From an uncultured Eubacteriales bacterium (GTDB lineage: Bacteria; Bacillota; Clostridia; Monoglobales; Monoglobaceae): a stretch of DNA of 22,715 nucleotides. Positions within the stretch are counted from its first letter, which is position 1. Each line of letters begins with the position of its first letter. Below the pieces are notes generated by a model. The model saw only the letters and a program-made list of their open reading frames with translations, searched no databases and was not told where the DNA came from. Location: contig USLC01000003.1 in assembly GCA_900555375.1 (NCBI GenBank), positions 1-22,715 of the forward strand. Reading direction: 5' to 3'. Made by a program: the position numbers and the translations under genes. Of the stretch, positions 22,410 through 22,715 are shown one piece after another.

Positions 22410-22715
22410 ATGTCTGAAAAGAAGAATCGGGGCGGCAAAGCGGCGGCAACCATAAGCATTATGGCGGTCATAATTATGCTTGCAAAGGTTATGGGCCTGC
22501 TTAGAGAAATGCTTGTGGCAAGGCTTTACGGTCAGGGAATGGAGTCGGATATGATAAACACGGCGACTCAGATTCCGCTTTTGTTTTTTGATATGGTGCT
22601 TGGTGTTGCCATCTTGTCTACGTTTGTCCCCATTTTTAATAAATATTTAGAAAAAGGAATGGAATTAGGGGTAAAAAAATTTATTTTTAGATTATCAAGT
22701 GGGATTCCAAGATGC
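22410..22715 (+). CDS. murJ: Lipid II flippase MurJ/MviN family, N-terminal 102 residues (3' end outside window)
   Basis: The frame starts at an ATG with GGAAGG 11 bases upstream and runs off the window. The first membrane helix (ISIMAVIIMLAKVMGLLREML) carries the family's conserved GxxRE motif, and VARLYGQGMESDMINTATQIPLLFFDMVLGVAILSTFVPIFNKYLEKG follows the MurJ pattern closely when read in parts: LYG, TATQIP, FVPIFNKYLEKG. MurJ moves lipid II across the membrane for peptidoglycan synthesis. The last 20 codons (from about 22656) are AT-richer and read less like the family (KKFIFRLSSG), so the very end may be divergent or an assembly edge artefact. Confidence 0.85.
   Translation, partial: MSEKKNRGGKAAATISIMAVIIMLAKVMGLLREMLVARLYGQGMESDMINTATQIPLLFFDMVLGVAILSTFVPIFNKYLEKGMELGVKKFIFRLSSGIPRC

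Overview
The window looks like chromosomal DNA from an anaerobic, Gram-positive Firmicute of class Clostridia, probably an uncultured gut-type lineage near the Oscillospirales. The grounds are the alanine racemase / EndoA-type MazF neighbourhood, a SpoIIIE/FtsK translocase, HU, an S-layer homology (SLH) protein, a DUF11 protein beginning MATFSNTATLSYNG, strong AGGAGG-type ribosome binding sites and an agr-type cyclic peptide system. The genus cannot be fixed from the sequence alone. By eye most of the window has intermediate GC, but about 1.4-4.6 kb (the agr region) is clearly AT-richer. No tRNA, rRNA, CRISPR array or transposase was found.

Region 1 (1-863) is the 3' end of a cobalamin-dependent methionine synthase, cut by the window start. 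Region 2 (883-4531) is a quorum-sensing locus: an unrecognised 161-residue protein, a LytTR response regulator (AgrA type), an overlapping GHKL histidine kinase (AgrC type), a terminator, a pair of 13-bp direct repeats with a 21-bp period just upstream of an extended -10 promoter (a likely LytTR operator), then AgrB and a 55-residue AgrD propeptide. A roughly 260-nt intergenic stretch that can fold into hairpins follows. Region 3 (4585-10486) holds three exported proteins on the same strand: a 974-residue protein ending in a papain-like domain that appears to have lost its catalytic residues, a 713-residue protein with no recognised fold and a DTDSK-repeat linker, and a small SLH protein. The simplest model is that the peptide signal made by AgrB/AgrD is sensed by the AgrC/AgrA pair, which activates agrBD through the direct repeats and, by read-through or otherwise, influences the cell-surface proteins downstream.

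Region 4 (10558-16464, minus strand) looks like one gene string running from a good promoter near 16.45 kb: a membrane-anchored TPR/RCC1-repeat protein, a small membrane protein, a fused AcpS / NAD(P)H-hydrate dehydratase, alanine racemase, a MazF/EndoA ribonuclease without an adjacent antitoxin, and a small exported protein. It ends at a hairpin terminator shared with the convergent SLH gene. Region 5 (16.5-21.3 kb, plus strand) has a D,D-carboxypeptidase, a SpoIIIE/FtsK DNA translocase and HU, followed by a bidirectional terminator. Region 6 holds a minus-strand DUF11 protein and, divergently, the first 102 codons of a MurJ-type lipid II flippase cut by the window end.

The most notable observations are the complete agr-type circuit with a hidden AgrD gene and a LytTR-like operator, the apparent pseudopeptidase beside it, two unassigned structured leaders, the AcpS-NnrD fusion, and the antitoxin-less MazF with a 10-bp inverted repeat in its leader.
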